DNA from: Bradyrhizobium sp. CER78
GTDB lineage: Bacteria; Pseudomonadota; Alphaproteobacteria; Rhizobiales; Xanthobacteraceae
Length of the DNA: 64,000 bases
Assembly: GCF_029846235.1 (NCBI RefSeq)
Contig: NZ_JARVWP010000018.1
Coordinates: 62,001-126,000, forward strand
Direction of reading: 5' to 3'
Part shown: positions 52,298 through 61,211 of the stretch, piece after piece
Layout: every line of letters begins with the position of its first letter
How positions within the stretch are numbered: position 1 is the first letter of the stretch
Notes under the pieces: generated by a model
Databases searched by the model: none
What the model was told of the DNA's origin: nothing
What the model saw: the letters and a program-made list of their open reading frames with translations, nothing else
Translations under genes and position numbers: made by a program

Positions 52298-52719
52298 GGA
52301 AGCCTCCCTCGACCTGGCATGTCCTCCAACCGTGACGTCCGCAGTTCTTGAGTGCGCGGATCGCGTGGTCTGCCGTCCTGCGTCACAGCGGCCTGACCGT
52401 GTGACATTAAAACGAAGCCTCGCGTGATGCCCGAGATTTGTGAAGGTCCGAATCGGACATCGGCGGGGTCTCAAGCGGACAGACTGCTCTCATCGACAGC
52501 AACGGTCTCGGCCAAAATTGCCCTCTTTGGCGTCTTCACCGTCGTCTCGCCGCCGCCGCTCTTGCTGCTACGCAGCATGGATGACCCATTGATAGGCCTT
52601 GGATAAGCCTTGGGTTGCGCCGCGAACCGGCTATGTTCCGAGGTGTTGGCGGGCGTGAATCGGCTCTGCCCGGGCATTGCGGCGTCCTGCTTCGGGACCG
52701 AAGGAAAGGCTGGTGCAGG
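52298..52719. other. divergent control region of the PHA operon and the AraC gene
   Basis: About 420 bp with no credible gene (short frames at 52424-52606 and 52536-52793 look random). It should hold both promoters and the AraC-family binding sites; I did not find a clear dyad or direct repeat. Confidence 0.5.
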
Positions 52720-53790
52720 TTGCAACCAACCACGCGACTGAAGAGGCTTCCGGGCTCCCGCGGCGACATCCTGACCGTCGGCACCAGCGACAAGGTCTAC
52801 GAGACGACCAAGCTCGGTGCCGTCTTCGACATGCTGGCCGGCGCTGGCGTCCCGGCCGACGCTATCCTGCGCGACACCAAAATTCCGCTGGCCGACGTCC
52901 ATTCACCGCAGGCGCGGATCTCGCTGACGCAACTGCTGACGGTCTGTCAAAACGCGGTGCGGCTGTCGACCGACCGTCATCTGCCCTATCGCATCGGCGC
53001 ATCGATCCACGTCTCGACATACGGAATGTACGGCTATGCGCTGCTGTGCTGTCCGGACTTTCGCAAGGCGATGGAGTTTGCGATGCGCTACCACGCGCTC
53101 GCGGCGCCGCTGGCGGCGATCGACTTCACCGAGGACAAGGCCCATGCGCGCTGGACCATCGAGCCCAATCTGCACGCACTCGCCGACTCCGCGCTCTACC
53201 GGTTCGTCGCCGAGATGCAGATCGGCATCCACATCTCGCTGATGCGCGACGTCATGGGGCCTGGCTTCACCCCATTCGAAATCACGCTCGCCTATCCGCG
53301 GGCGACCGACTTCGAGCTTCCGCTCGATCATGTCGGGTGCCCGGTGCGCTACGATCAGCCGGCCAACCAGATCGTGTTCAAGGCGCAGTGGCTGGATCGG
53401 AGCGCCGATCTCGGCAACAAGACGACCTATCCGACCATCGTGGCCCTCTGCGACGACTTGCTCGGGGATTTGAAACTGCGGACCGGCGTTGCCGGAAAAA
53501 TCCGCGCCATCCTGCTTCGCGACATCGCAAATCCCCCGACCTTCGAGGCGATCGCAAAGCTGCTCGGCATGAACGACCGGTCGCTGCGGCGCCAGCTTCG
53601 TCAGCAGGGCTTTTCCTTCCGCGGACTGCACGACGAGTTGCGGACCCAGCTTGCGCTGAAATATCTCCGCAACACGACACTGGCCAACGAAGACATCGCA
53701 TTGGCGCTCGGGTTCAGCGACGCGGCGAACTTCAGGCGCGCTTTCCACCGGTGGACCAACAAGGCACCGAGCGATATCCGCGGCGAATAA
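52720..53790 (+). CDS. AraC-family transcriptional regulator
   Basis: About 356 residues. The N-terminal ligand domain is of the arabinose_bd/OruR type (VFDMLAGAGVPADAILRDTK, GMYGYALLCCPDFRKAMEFA) and the C-terminal AraC domain has two helix-turn-helices (PPTFEAIAKLLGMNDRSLRR, EDIALALGFSDAANFRRAFHRW). TTG 52720 gives the family's usual length and has GGAAAGG upstream; an ATG frame from 52633 is longer and less likely. Divergent from the PHA operon, which it probably regulates. Confidence 0.85.
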   Translation: MQPTTRLKRLPGSRGDILTVGTSDKVYETTKLGAVFDMLAGAGVPADAILRDTKIPLADVHSPQARISLTQLLTVCQNAVRLSTDRHLPYRIGASIHVSTYGMYGYALLCCPDFRKAMEFAMRYHALAAPLAAIDFTEDKAHARWTIEPNLHALADSALYRFVAEMQIGIHISLMRDVMGPGFTPFEITLAYPRATDFELPLDHVGCPVRYDQPANQIVFKAQWLDRSADLGNKTTYPTIVALCDDLLGDLKLRTGVAGKIRAILLRDIANPPTFEAIAKLLGMNDRSLRRQLRQQGFSFRGLHDELRTQLALKYLRNTTLANEDIALALGFSDAANFRRAFHRWTNKAPSDIRGE

Positions 53791-53838
53791 CTGCCGGCTA
53801 CGATCGCTCACGGTCCTGCTTGCGAGGACCCGACGCAT

Positions 53839-53867
53839 CTTCGGTTCTGATTGAATCAGAACCGAAG
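53839..53867. terminator. 29-bp perfect palindrome between convergent genes
   Basis: Arms of 14 bp (CTTCGGTTCTGATT and complement) around one central base. It lies 49 bp after the AraC gene and faces the end of the convergent zinc-ribbon gene, so it may terminate both. It is followed by copy 2 of a 44-bp repeat. Confidence 0.6.
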
Positions 53868-53887
53868 CTCCGGATTCTTGTTTGGAC

Positions 53888-53931
53888 GCGTTTTCTTCAC
53901 GCGAACCGGGGTCCGCTTCGCTCGAAAACGC
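53888..53931. repeat. 44-bp inverted-repeat element, copy 2
   Basis: Same ends (GCGTTTTC/GAAAACGC) and length as 40173-40216, with a few substitutions in the middle. It ends one base before the stop of the zinc-ribbon gene. Confidence 0.8.
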
Positions 53932-53932
53932 T

Positions 53933-54124
53933 CTAGTAGGCGTAAGACGTCTTGCCCGGCTGCACGGTCAGCCGAAACGCAACATCGGTCGACCCGTCCA
54001 TCAGCTCGATCATGTGGTCGCACACCAGGCAGCGAAACTCACCGGCGACGCCGCCCTTCGACGTCAATTCGATCCGGCGATAGCCGGCCTGGCAATGGGG
54101 GCACGTCACGTCAGATTTTCGCAT
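53933..54124 (-). CDS. small zinc-ribbon protein
   Basis: 63 residues with two CxxC pairs (CPHC at 8-11 and CLVC at 32-35) of a zinc ribbon: VTCPHCQAGYRRIEL and GEFRCLVCDHMIE. Probably structural or nucleic-acid/protein binding. No operon partner; function unknown. Confidence 0.75.
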   Translation of the reverse strand: MRKSDVTCPHCQAGYRRIELTSKGGVAGEFRCLVCDHMIELMDGSTDVAFRLTVQPGKTSYAY

Positions 54125-54223
54125 GGAATCAGCAAACCGTTGCTCTCTCTATTTTCCATATACCCATCGTCAGAAATGTGACGGCGTCACGATCTGTGAG
54201 AGACAGAAGCGCTTTCGCGCGGA

Positions 54224-54640
54224 TTATCGATGACTGTAAACCGGTGCCGCCGGGCGATAGGGAAACGCCGAGACCCCGAAGTTGCGGCCATATTGTTGCT
54301 GCACCGCCGGGACGTTGACCACGCCCACCTTGAGATCCTGCGATTTCGCGTCGATCGGCGGCGTGTTGGTCACGGGCGGATTGACCTGATCGACCTGCTT
54401 CTTCAAGCGCTCGTTGATGCAACCAAGCGAAGCCGCATCGCCGCAGCGCTCGGCCGGAGCGCCGCCGCCACCTCGTGCCGCAGGCCGGCCGGCACCGCCA
54501 TTGGTGTCGCGGTTGAGGTTGAGAGCCGGCGGCGGTGTGCCGACGACAATTTCCGGCAGCGGCGTGTGCTGCTGCGTCTGCGCTTCCGCCTGCATCGCCG
54601 ACAATGCGGCAACGGCGACCGCCAACATGATCACTTTCAT
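54224..54640 (-). CDS. small secreted protein of unknown function
   Basis: 138 residues with a signal peptide (MKVIMLAVAVAALSAMQAEA). Low-complexity Pro/Gly/Ala-rich mature region with two cysteines (RCGDAASLGCINERL) and a Gln/Val/Tyr-rich tail. AAGGAG precedes ATG 54640. It is 105 bp after the lytic transglycosylase gene and may end that operon. Confidence 0.7.
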   Translation of the reverse strand: MKVIMLAVAVAALSAMQAEAQTQQHTPLPEIVVGTPPPALNLNRDTNGGAGRPAARGGGGAPAERCGDAASLGCINERLKKQVDQVNPPVTNTPPIDAKSQDLKVGVVNVPAVQQQYGRNFGVSAFPYRPAAPVYSHR

Positions 54641-54745
54641 CGGTGCTGCTCCTTGCAGAACCAGGGCTGTTTCAAACGATAGGAAGCCAGGGGCAGATAT
54701 CAAGCGAGGATCGGCAACGCTACGAGCATGAAAGGCGCAGCCTTG

Positions 54746-55645
54746 CTATTTCCCTCCCCGGGCCTGGACCACGAGTGCGTTGAGCCGCGTGTTGAGCGCG
54801 ACGAGGTCGACGCGCCCGATGCGTCCGCCGCCGCCGAGGCACTTGCGGCCGCATCCGCCGCCACCACCACCCCCGCCGCGCCCGGGCTCACCGAACGTTG
54901 CGACCGGTACGGTTCCCGTCACCCGAAACCCGCGGGCAAACAGCCGGGCGCGCACCGCTACGCAATAATTCACCGACAGATAGGAGAAGCGGGTCTCGCC
55001 ATGGCCGGCGCGGTACTTCATGACCGCGGTGCACAGGTCGCCGCCGGCAAGGCGCCACGCCTGGGCAAGGTACATGACACCGAAGTGAATATTGTTTTCG
55101 GGAATGGCGAGTTCGGCAAGCGAGCCGGAAAAGCCGAGCATGCGCGCAGTCGACGGCAGCAGCTGCATCAGCCCGATTTCGCCGACACCGCCGATCACGT
55201 CGGGATTGTAGCCGCTCTCCACGCCCATCACCGCCTCGGCGATCTCCGGCGCGAGTCCGCTTCCCGCCGCCTCCTTCTCGATCAGCGCGCGATAGCGCAT
55301 GCGCGCGTCCGACAGCGCGGGCTGGCTTGCCGACGGAGGCGGGAACGTCTTCCCGCCGGCGTCCTTCGGCGAATCTTTCAGCTTTGCCGTGTCCTTGGCC
55401 GGCGCGGCCGGCTCGGCCGGCGGCCTTGCCATGGCGTCGGCGGAAGGCTCGGCCTGGTCGACGGCGGCAAACCGCGTGCTGAACGACGACGCCGGCGTCT
55501 CTCCCTCGGCATGAACGGGCTGCGCAAGACAAAGCACGAATGCAAGTGCGCCAGCGATGCAGCTGCCCCGACGACGCGCAGGATCGATCAGCTTCCGCGT
55601 TCGGCGGAAGCTGATCGCCTTCATCGTGGGAACGTCGTCGTTCAT
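54746..55645 (-). CDS. lytic transglycosylase (SLT-type) with glycine-rich tail
   Basis: About 299 residues. Signal peptide-like segment (SCIAGALAFVLCLAQPVHA), Pro/Ala-rich linker, then an SLT domain: the catalytic Glu in AVMGVESGYNPDVIG, GEIGLMQLLPSTARMLGF and YRAGHGETRF. It cleaves glycan strands to open peptidoglycan, as needed by trans-envelope machines. The C-terminal region has a run of eight glycines around a CGRKC motif. Start ATG 55645, 40 bp behind the YbjN-like gene. Confidence 0.85.
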   Translation of the reverse strand: MNDDVPTMKAISFRRTRKLIDPARRRGSCIAGALAFVLCLAQPVHAEGETPASSFSTRFAAVDQAEPSADAMARPPAEPAAPAKDTAKLKDSPKDAGGKTFPPPSASQPALSDARMRYRALIEKEAAGSGLAPEIAEAVMGVESGYNPDVIGGVGEIGLMQLLPSTARMLGFSGSLAELAIPENNIHFGVMYLAQAWRLAGGDLCTAVMKYRAGHGETRFSYLSVNYCVAVRARLFARGFRVTGTVPVATFGEPGRGGGGGGGGCGRKCLGGGGRIGRVDLVALNTRLNALVVQARGGK

Positions 55646-55685
55646 CGGTCGCTTGCGGTCCTGATGGTGGCGCGTCGGCGCGCGA

Positions 55686-56219
55686 CTACTGGATGGTAGG
55701 AACTGCCTCGGCTTCCGCGGTGCGCTCATGCGTCGGCCGCTGGACCGGCGCAGCGGGCTGCGGGGCGGCCGCGGCCGCGCCGTTGCGCACGGCGAGCTTC
55801 GGCAGCTCCTCGCGCAGATAGGCGATCAGCTCCTGAACCAGCCGGTCCCAGATCTCGATCTGCGCGCGGACGAAGTTCGGCGTCACGCCGCCGGCGACGG
55901 TGACATCGAGGCAGAACATCAGGAACGGCTGGCTAAACTGCAACCGTCCGAACCGCCGCGTCGTATTCCAGCGATTGACGAGGTCGAGCGGCAGCTCGCC
56001 CTGCACTTGAAGCGTGGTGACCAGCGTGGCGTCGACAAAGCTCTGTTCCTCGCCGACCAGCTGGTTTCCCGGCCGGATCTCGAAGCCAAGCCCCGCCGTC
56101 GCCGAGCGCAGATAGGTCGTGTTGGCGACCGGATCGGTCAGCGTTTCGACGCGATAGCCGACGCTCTGGAAGCTGTCGCGCAATACTTCGATGGTCAGCC
56201 TGGTGATGGTCTCGGACAT
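55686..56219 (-). CDS. YbjN-like chaperone-type protein
   Basis: 177 residues. The YbjN pattern is visible: LTIEVLRDSFQSVGYRVETL, QVQGELPLDLVNRWNTTRRFGRLQ, and a C-terminal helix. No signal peptide; Pro/Ala-rich tail. YbjN-domain proteins resemble type III secretion chaperones and may bind an envelope protein. Lies between the parvulin and transglycosylase genes. ATG 56219. Confidence 0.8.
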   Translation of the reverse strand: MSETITRLTIEVLRDSFQSVGYRVETLTDPVANTTYLRSATAGLGFEIRPGNQLVGEEQSFVDATLVTTLQVQGELPLDLVNRWNTTRRFGRLQFSQPFLMFCLDVTVAGGVTPNFVRAQIEIWDRLVQELIAYLREELPKLAVRNGAAAAAPQPAAPVQRPTHERTAEAEAVPTIQ

Positions 56220-56232
56220 TGTGGTCTCCGTA

Positions 56233-57273
56233 TTACTTCTTCGATGCGTCGAGCAGGCTCGACAGCGCAAGTTCGTTGAGGACGGGCGGATGCTGCTTCA
56301 GCAACTCGGCGAGATAGCTCCGCCGCATCATGTTCGACCGCTCGGAGCGGATCTGCAGCACCAGCTGGTCGCGCACTTCCGGCAGGGTGCGGGTGTAGGA
56401 CGCCTTGGTGTCGATCAGCTTGATGATGTGCCAGCCATCGTCGAGCTTGATCGGCTCGGACACGCTGTTCTTGGCGAGCCCCATCACCTGGCCGCGGATC
56501 TCCGGACGTATCTGGGTCTCCGCAACCCATCCGAGGTCGCCGGCATCCTTGGCGGCGTTGTTGTCGCCGCGCGCGATCGCGGCGAAATCCGCCCCCGGCG
56601 CCTTCAGCTTGCGCTGCACGTCGTCGAGTTCCTGCCGCGCCTTGTCCTCGGCGGCCTTGTCGCCCTCCTTCGGAGCGGCGATGAAGATTTGCGAGAGCTG
56701 GAACTGTCGCGGCATCAGGAATGCGGCGCGATTGGCCTCATAGACCTTTTGCAGATCGTCCTCGCTCGGGAAATTCGCCGGCGGCGTCGACACCGATTGC
56801 AGGTAGAGCTCGACCACCGCGCCCTCGCGGGCGCGCTCGAGCTGCGCCGCGATGGCCGGTTGCTGATCCCACTTCTTCGCCACCGCCTCTTGCAGCACGA
56901 GGCGGTTGGCAAGCAGCAGCCGGACCGCCTGGCTGAGCATGGCCGGGTCCTTGGCGAGCGCAGCCTGCTCGCGCGGCGCAAGTGCTGCGACATAGCTGCG
57001 CAGATCATCGGCGGAGATATTGGTCTCGCCGACGCGCGCGATGACATTCTCCGGAGCGGTGGCGGGCTTCGGCGCGGCCGCGACCGGAGCCGGCGTGGCG
57101 GCGGCTTGCGCCTGCGCCGCGGGCTGCGGCTGCGGTTTCCTGACCGGAGCCTGCACTGTGCGTGGCGCGGGAGCCTGGGTCTGCGCCGGTGCATCGATCG
57201 GCGCAACGAAGGTCGCGACGACGGCCGCGAGGCCGATCGAGCGAAGCGGCTTCGCGATAGTGGCGGTCGTCAT
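56233..57273 (-). CDS. periplasmic parvulin-type peptidyl-prolyl isomerase
   Basis: 346 residues. Signal peptide (MTTATIAKPLRSIGLAAVVA), Ala/Pro linker, SurA_N-like helical region (LAKDPAMLSQAVRLLLANRLVL) and one parvulin domain (QFQLSQIFIAAPKEGDKAAE, DAGDLGWVAETQIRPEI, VSEPIKLDDGWHIIKLID). Likely folds outer-membrane partners of the same operon such as the porin or TpsB-like barrel. Overlaps the coiled-coil gene by 4 bp. Confidence 0.9.
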   Translation of the reverse strand: MTTATIAKPLRSIGLAAVVATFVAPIDAPAQTQAPAPRTVQAPVRKPQPQPAAQAQAAATPAPVAAAPKPATAPENVIARVGETNISADDLRSYVAALAPREQAALAKDPAMLSQAVRLLLANRLVLQEAVAKKWDQQPAIAAQLERAREGAVVELYLQSVSTPPANFPSEDDLQKVYEANRAAFLMPRQFQLSQIFIAAPKEGDKAAEDKARQELDDVQRKLKAPGADFAAIARGDNNAAKDAGDLGWVAETQIRPEIRGQVMGLAKNSVSEPIKLDDGWHIIKLIDTKASYTRTLPEVRDQLVLQIRSERSNMMRRSYLAELLKQHPPVLNELALSSLLDASKK

Positions 57274-57863
57274 GGGTTCACCTTCTGATCGAGGAACTTG
57301 TCCTGGCTTTCCTGCAGCTGGTTCTGGATTTCGACCCGGCGCTGCTGAATCATCGGCTCGCGCGACACCACGATCTCGCCGATGGTCAGGTCCTTGTAGC
57401 GCTGCACCATCTCCTTGCCGGCCTTGACCAGCTGGGTGTTCTTGGCGATGCAGCTCTTGGTGCTGGCCTTGTAGGCGGTGGCCTCACCTTCGAACTTGGC
57501 GCGCTCGGCATCCTTGCTGCGAGCGACGGTGGCGGCCTCCTCATAGGCCGACTTCCACTTCTCCAGCGTCTCGTCACGTTCGGCGAGCCGCTGATTGAAC
57601 TCGTCGACCGCCTCGCGATGTTCCTTGTCGGCCTTCTTCAGCTGCGCCTTGAGGTCGTCGACCTCCTTCTTGGCCGCGGCCTTCTCGCGATCGGCGTCGG
57701 CGATCTTCGCTTGCATCGCCGTGCGCTGGTCTTCCAGCGCACGGGTCTGCGCCGTCGCGCTGCGCAGGGCCTCGCGCAGGCGATCGGTCTCGGACTGAGC
57801 GAATGCGGTGCCGGAGCTCAAGGCTCCGACAACCATCATCAGGACAAAGAGTGTAATGCGCAT
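57270..57863 (-). CDS. periplasmic coiled-coil protein
   Basis: 197 residues with a signal peptide (MRITLFVLMMVVGALSSGTA) and a long heptad-containing helix over residues 25-130 (LRSATAQTRALEDQRTAMQA, AAAKKEVDDLKAQLKKADKE). Two helices and a single Cys (KSCIAKN) follow. Probably a periplasmic spacer or accessory of the porin, 2 bp away. Confidence 0.85.
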   Translation of the reverse strand: MRITLFVLMMVVGALSSGTAFAQSETDRLREALRSATAQTRALEDQRTAMQAKIADADREKAAAKKEVDDLKAQLKKADKEHREAVDEFNQRLAERDETLEKWKSAYEEAATVARSKDAERAKFEGEATAYKASTKSCIAKNTQLVKAGKEMVQRYKDLTIGEIVVSREPMIQQRRVEIQNQLQESQDKFLDQKVNP

Positions 57864-57865
57864 GG

Positions 57866-59764
57866 TCAGAACTTCGCGTTGAGGTCGACTTGCAGGACGT
57901 CGACGGCATAGGGGCTGCCGGCGATGCTGTTGGCGCTCATCCAGCGCAAGGTGGCCCAGACATTCTCGCCGAGACCGATATTGCCGCCGACGAAATAGCC
58001 CTTGAGGTTGGTGCCGCCGAGACCGAAGTCGGAGTCGGCGAAGGCATCGATGGTGGCGTCGGATTCCAGGTATTTGTAGCCGGCGTGGACGTTCCAATCC
58101 CAGAGATGCTTGATCTCCCGGTTGCCGACGGTGACGCGGCCGAGCCAGCCCTGATTGCCGCCGTTGAATGCGCCGGGCGTGGTGCCGCCATCCGGGCTCG
58201 GCCCGCGATTGTTCATCAGCACACCGTAGGTCGCCGCAGCCGCGTTCATGGCAGAGCGGCTGAACGCGGTGTTGTAGACATACTCGCCGTCGAGCACGAT
58301 GTGAGCCGGATGGAAATGTCCGAGATCGAGCTGCCCGCTGACGACCACCGGGCGATACTGGCTGACCAGTCCGAAATATTCGAACTGATTGATCTGGCCG
58401 CCATTGTTACCCGTCCCGATCGGATCGGCGATGATCTGGCGCAGCGGGAAGTAGGTGTTGCCCTTCTGCGCAAAGCCCGGCCGCGTCAGGTCGGTATTGC
58501 AGACGTCAGACGCCGAGGTGATCCGGCAAGGACTCGAGAACTGGCCCTGAACGTTGTCGAAATCGTAAAACGCAACGCCGAAGCGGAATGCGTATTCCGG
58601 GCTGAAGCGGGCATTGAAACCGGCCTGGCCCCCGAACAGCCATTTGTCGTGGCTCGGAAACTTGCTCGGCGGTGAATTCAGATTGCTCGGATCGACCGGC
58701 AGATTGTTGCCGGCGTTGAAATCGGTGTTGTAGATCGGGAACGCACCGCCCACCACGAACGGCGTGAAGCCTTCCCACACCTCGTGCTTGGCCTGAACGG
58801 CAAAGCCGTCGAAGCCAAGCTCCTTGTACCAGACGAGATCGGTCGGCGACCAGAATGGATTGTCGATACGGCCTGCGGAGATCCTGAGATCATCGCCCCA
58901 CGTCTGCCAGTTGATATAGCCGCGGTCGAGCCAGACGCCATACTTCGAGAAGTTGCCCGCGCCGCCACCAAGGGTCTGGTTGGTCGACACCGGCGAATTG
59001 TTCTCGCCGGTCGCAATGCGCAGGCCGGCCGAGAACCCGTAAAGCAGATCGGCTTCCATGCCGAGCCGGCCTCGGAACCGAAACTGGTTGCGATCCTGCG
59101 TGGCGTCGTAGGTCGGCCCGAACGTATTGCTCGAGATGTCGTAGGGCGAGCCGGAATTGATCGCGTTGTAGTTGGCGGCACCGGCCTGGTCGTTGCCGGT
59201 CGGGAAATAGCTGCCCTGATAGCGCACGCGCGCGTCGCCGTAGAAGCGGATGCGTTGCGCCCATTCCGGATAGGTTCCGGGCGACGCCCAGTTTTCCTTC
59301 TGTGCCTTGGCCATCACCTCCTGCTTAATCCCTTCCCGTAACTGTCTTTTGACGACTTCGGGAACGTAGGTGACGTGGCGGGTGCCGGGCGGCTGCGCCG
59401 CCGCGGCGGCGGCGGTTGCGGCCTTGGTGGCATCGTCGGCCTTGGCCGTGGCATCCTTTGCGGCTTGGCGGGAGACATAGGCTTCGTCCTCGGCCTGCTT
59501 GATCAGCGCCTGGGCCTGCTCCTCCTTGAGGACGCCCTGCTGCACCAGCAGATTGACGAGGTTGACGGTGGCGTTCGACGATGTCGGCTTGGTGCTCGAC
59601 ACCTTCGGCTTCTTGGCATCGGTACGCTTCGCCGCGGCGGCGGGAGCCTGGTCGGCAGCCTGGTCCGCGGTCTGGCCCACGGCCGGCGTTGCGCAGGCGA
59701 GCGCGCCCAGCGACACCGCAAGCGGCAATGCGCGCCATTCTGCGTGAGCTCGTTTCCTAAACAT
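57866..59764 (-). CDS. outer-membrane porin (putative porin family) with periplasmic coiled-coil stalk
   Basis: 632 residues. Signal peptide, then a helical stretch (about 60-135, VQQGVLKEEQAQALIKQAED) and a beta-barrel from about residue 165 (IRFYGDARVRYQGSYFP) to a C-terminal Phe (VLQVDLNAKF), the BAM signal. Repeated YGFSAGLRIATGEN-like strands fit the putative porin family (PF16930-like). Substrate unknown; in operons with ExbB/ExbD/TonB such proteins may be channels or energised transporters. Confidence 0.88.
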   Translation of the reverse strand: MFRKRAHAEWRALPLAVSLGALACATPAVGQTADQAADQAPAAAAKRTDAKKPKVSSTKPTSSNATVNLVNLLVQQGVLKEEQAQALIKQAEDEAYVSRQAAKDATAKADDATKAATAAAAAAQPPGTRHVTYVPEVVKRQLREGIKQEVMAKAQKENWASPGTYPEWAQRIRFYGDARVRYQGSYFPTGNDQAGAANYNAINSGSPYDISSNTFGPTYDATQDRNQFRFRGRLGMEADLLYGFSAGLRIATGENNSPVSTNQTLGGGAGNFSKYGVWLDRGYINWQTWGDDLRISAGRIDNPFWSPTDLVWYKELGFDGFAVQAKHEVWEGFTPFVVGGAFPIYNTDFNAGNNLPVDPSNLNSPPSKFPSHDKWLFGGQAGFNARFSPEYAFRFGVAFYDFDNVQGQFSSPCRITSASDVCNTDLTRPGFAQKGNTYFPLRQIIADPIGTGNNGGQINQFEYFGLVSQYRPVVVSGQLDLGHFHPAHIVLDGEYVYNTAFSRSAMNAAAATYGVLMNNRGPSPDGGTTPGAFNGGNQGWLGRVTVGNREIKHLWDWNVHAGYKYLESDATIDAFADSDFGLGGTNLKGYFVGGNIGLGENVWATLRWMSANSIAGSPYAVDVLQVDLNAKF

Positions 59765-59829
59765 CAGTCCCCCAGTTTCTCACTCGCAACATTGAAGTTC
59801 GTAGGTTGGTCGTTTGTCGGTTGGTATCG

Positions 59830-60645
59830 TCAGCTCGGCCGTCGCGCGGTGACGCGCGTGACGACCGGCATTGGCATGTCCTTGGGCGGTGGTTCGCGCA
59901 GCGTCAGCTGGCCGATCACCTCGTTGCGCAGCGCGGCATCAACCTCCGGATTGCCGGACGACGGCGTCAGGACGACGCGGGTGATGTGACCTGAGCCGTC
60001 CACCCACAGCCGCACCTGGATCTGCGTCGCCATGTTGCGCGTCTTCGGGTTGGCGCGGATCGCGGCCTCGATCTGCGAGGTGATGATGGTGGCGTACCAG
60101 CCAAAGCGGCTGCCGCCTCCGCCGCCACCGCCATAGGGGCTGCCGCCGGGCTTGCCGCCGAGATTGAACAGATCGCCGGGTCCAGTCGGCTTCGCATCGA
60201 GCGACAGCGGACCGGGCGGCTCGTCGTTCTTGGCGTCCTTGGCCGGCTCGTCCTTCTTGTCGACCGGCTTCTCTTCCTTGAACTCGGGCTCCGCCATCTT
60301 GGGCTGCTCGATCATCTTCTGCTCGGGCTGCGGCTGTGGCGGCGGAGGCGGAGGTGGCGGCGGCAGTGTCACATTGACGATAGTGAGATCGCGCACCTGG
60401 CGCGGCGGCGGCATGTCGTCGTGGCCGAGAAAGAAATAGACGATGCCGCAAAGGAACAGCGCGACCACCGCCACCACAGCGCCGTAACGCAGTAGCGCAC
60501 TGCGCTCGCCCTTGCGGGCAGCCGTGCTGTTGCGGGCGGGCGCCGGCGCCGCGGCAGGTGCGGGCGCGGCGGCCGCCTCGTGATCGTCGGCCGGCGGCGT
60601 GGCGCGCGCGGCCTGTGCGTTCTGATCCCGCATCGGCGCGTTCAT
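59830..60645 (-). CDS. TonB-family energy transducer
   Basis: 271 residues: one N-terminal transmembrane helix (YGAVVAVVALFLCGIVYFFLG), a proline-rich then Lys/Glu-rich periplasmic spacer, a Gly-rich stretch, and a C-terminal TonB domain (TQIQVRLWVDGSGHITRVVL, SSGNPEVDAALRNEV). It would transmit ExbBD energy to an outer-membrane partner. Overlaps the upstream gene by 4 bp. Confidence 0.9.
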   Translation of the reverse strand: MNAPMRDQNAQAARATPPADDHEAAAAPAPAAAPAPARNSTAARKGERSALLRYGAVVAVVALFLCGIVYFFLGHDDMPPPRQVRDLTIVNVTLPPPPPPPPPQPQPEQKMIEQPKMAEPEFKEEKPVDKKDEPAKDAKNDEPPGPLSLDAKPTGPGDLFNLGGKPGGSPYGGGGGGGSRFGWYATIITSQIEAAIRANPKTRNMATQIQVRLWVDGSGHITRVVLTPSSGNPEVDAALRNEVIGQLTLREPPPKDMPMPVVTRVTARRPS

Positions 60646-61211
60646 GGCGCGGCCTCCACCGAGGCGCGATCGCGCAACCTGTCATTGACGTACTGCGTGA
60701 CGAAGCTGGCGAGCGCGCCGAAGTCCGTGGTCTTCAGGATGACCTTGGTGTCGGGGCTCGCTTCGATCGCGGCGTGAAAGGTCTCGATCTCGCTCAAATA
60801 GTCCACATAGGCCGACGCATCGATCGAGAGGCGGGCCCACGGGCAGCGCGAAATCGTCAGCCACAACGGATCGCCAGCGGGCTCGCGGCCGGCGACGTAC
60901 CTGCGCAACGCATCGGCGAGCTTGACCAGCAGGGCCTCGCCGTGAAGCGGAAATGCCACCACCTCGCCGCGCGGCTCCTCGCGCATGTCCGCCGCGACCG
61001 GCGCCAGCGGAAGCTCCGCGCCCATACCGGCGCGGATCGACGCCTGCGACACCGGCTCGGCGCGCGTGACATCCGCGGCATCGCCGCCGTGATCGCAACC
61101 TTGATCGGACGATCGCATCATGCTGCTCAGCCACGACCGCAGCGTCCTGCGCTCGGTCAGTGGGAAGGGTGCTGGCTGGGTGATCATGGCGTCGCTTCCC
61201 GATCCGCTCAC
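60642..61211 (-). CDS. unknown protein between ExbD and TonB
   Basis: About 189 residues, no signal peptide, no helix for membrane insertion. N-terminus basic (RRTLRSWLSSMMRSS), C-terminal half folded (LHGEALLVKLADALRRYVAG, TKVILKTTDFGALASFVTQY). The start is GTG 61211, sharing GTGA with the ExbD stop. It overlaps the TonB gene by 4 bp. Position and overlaps imply a cytosolic or membrane-peripheral component of the machine. No family recognised. Confidence 0.75.
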   Translation of the reverse strand: MSGSGSDAMITQPAPFPLTERRTLRSWLSSMMRSSDQGCDHGGDAADVTRAEPVSQASIRAGMGAELPLAPVAADMREEPRGEVVAFPLHGEALLVKLADALRRYVAGREPAGDPLWLTISRCPWARLSIDASAYVDYLSEIETFHAAIEASPDTKVILKTTDFGALASFVTQYVNDRLRDRASVEAAP

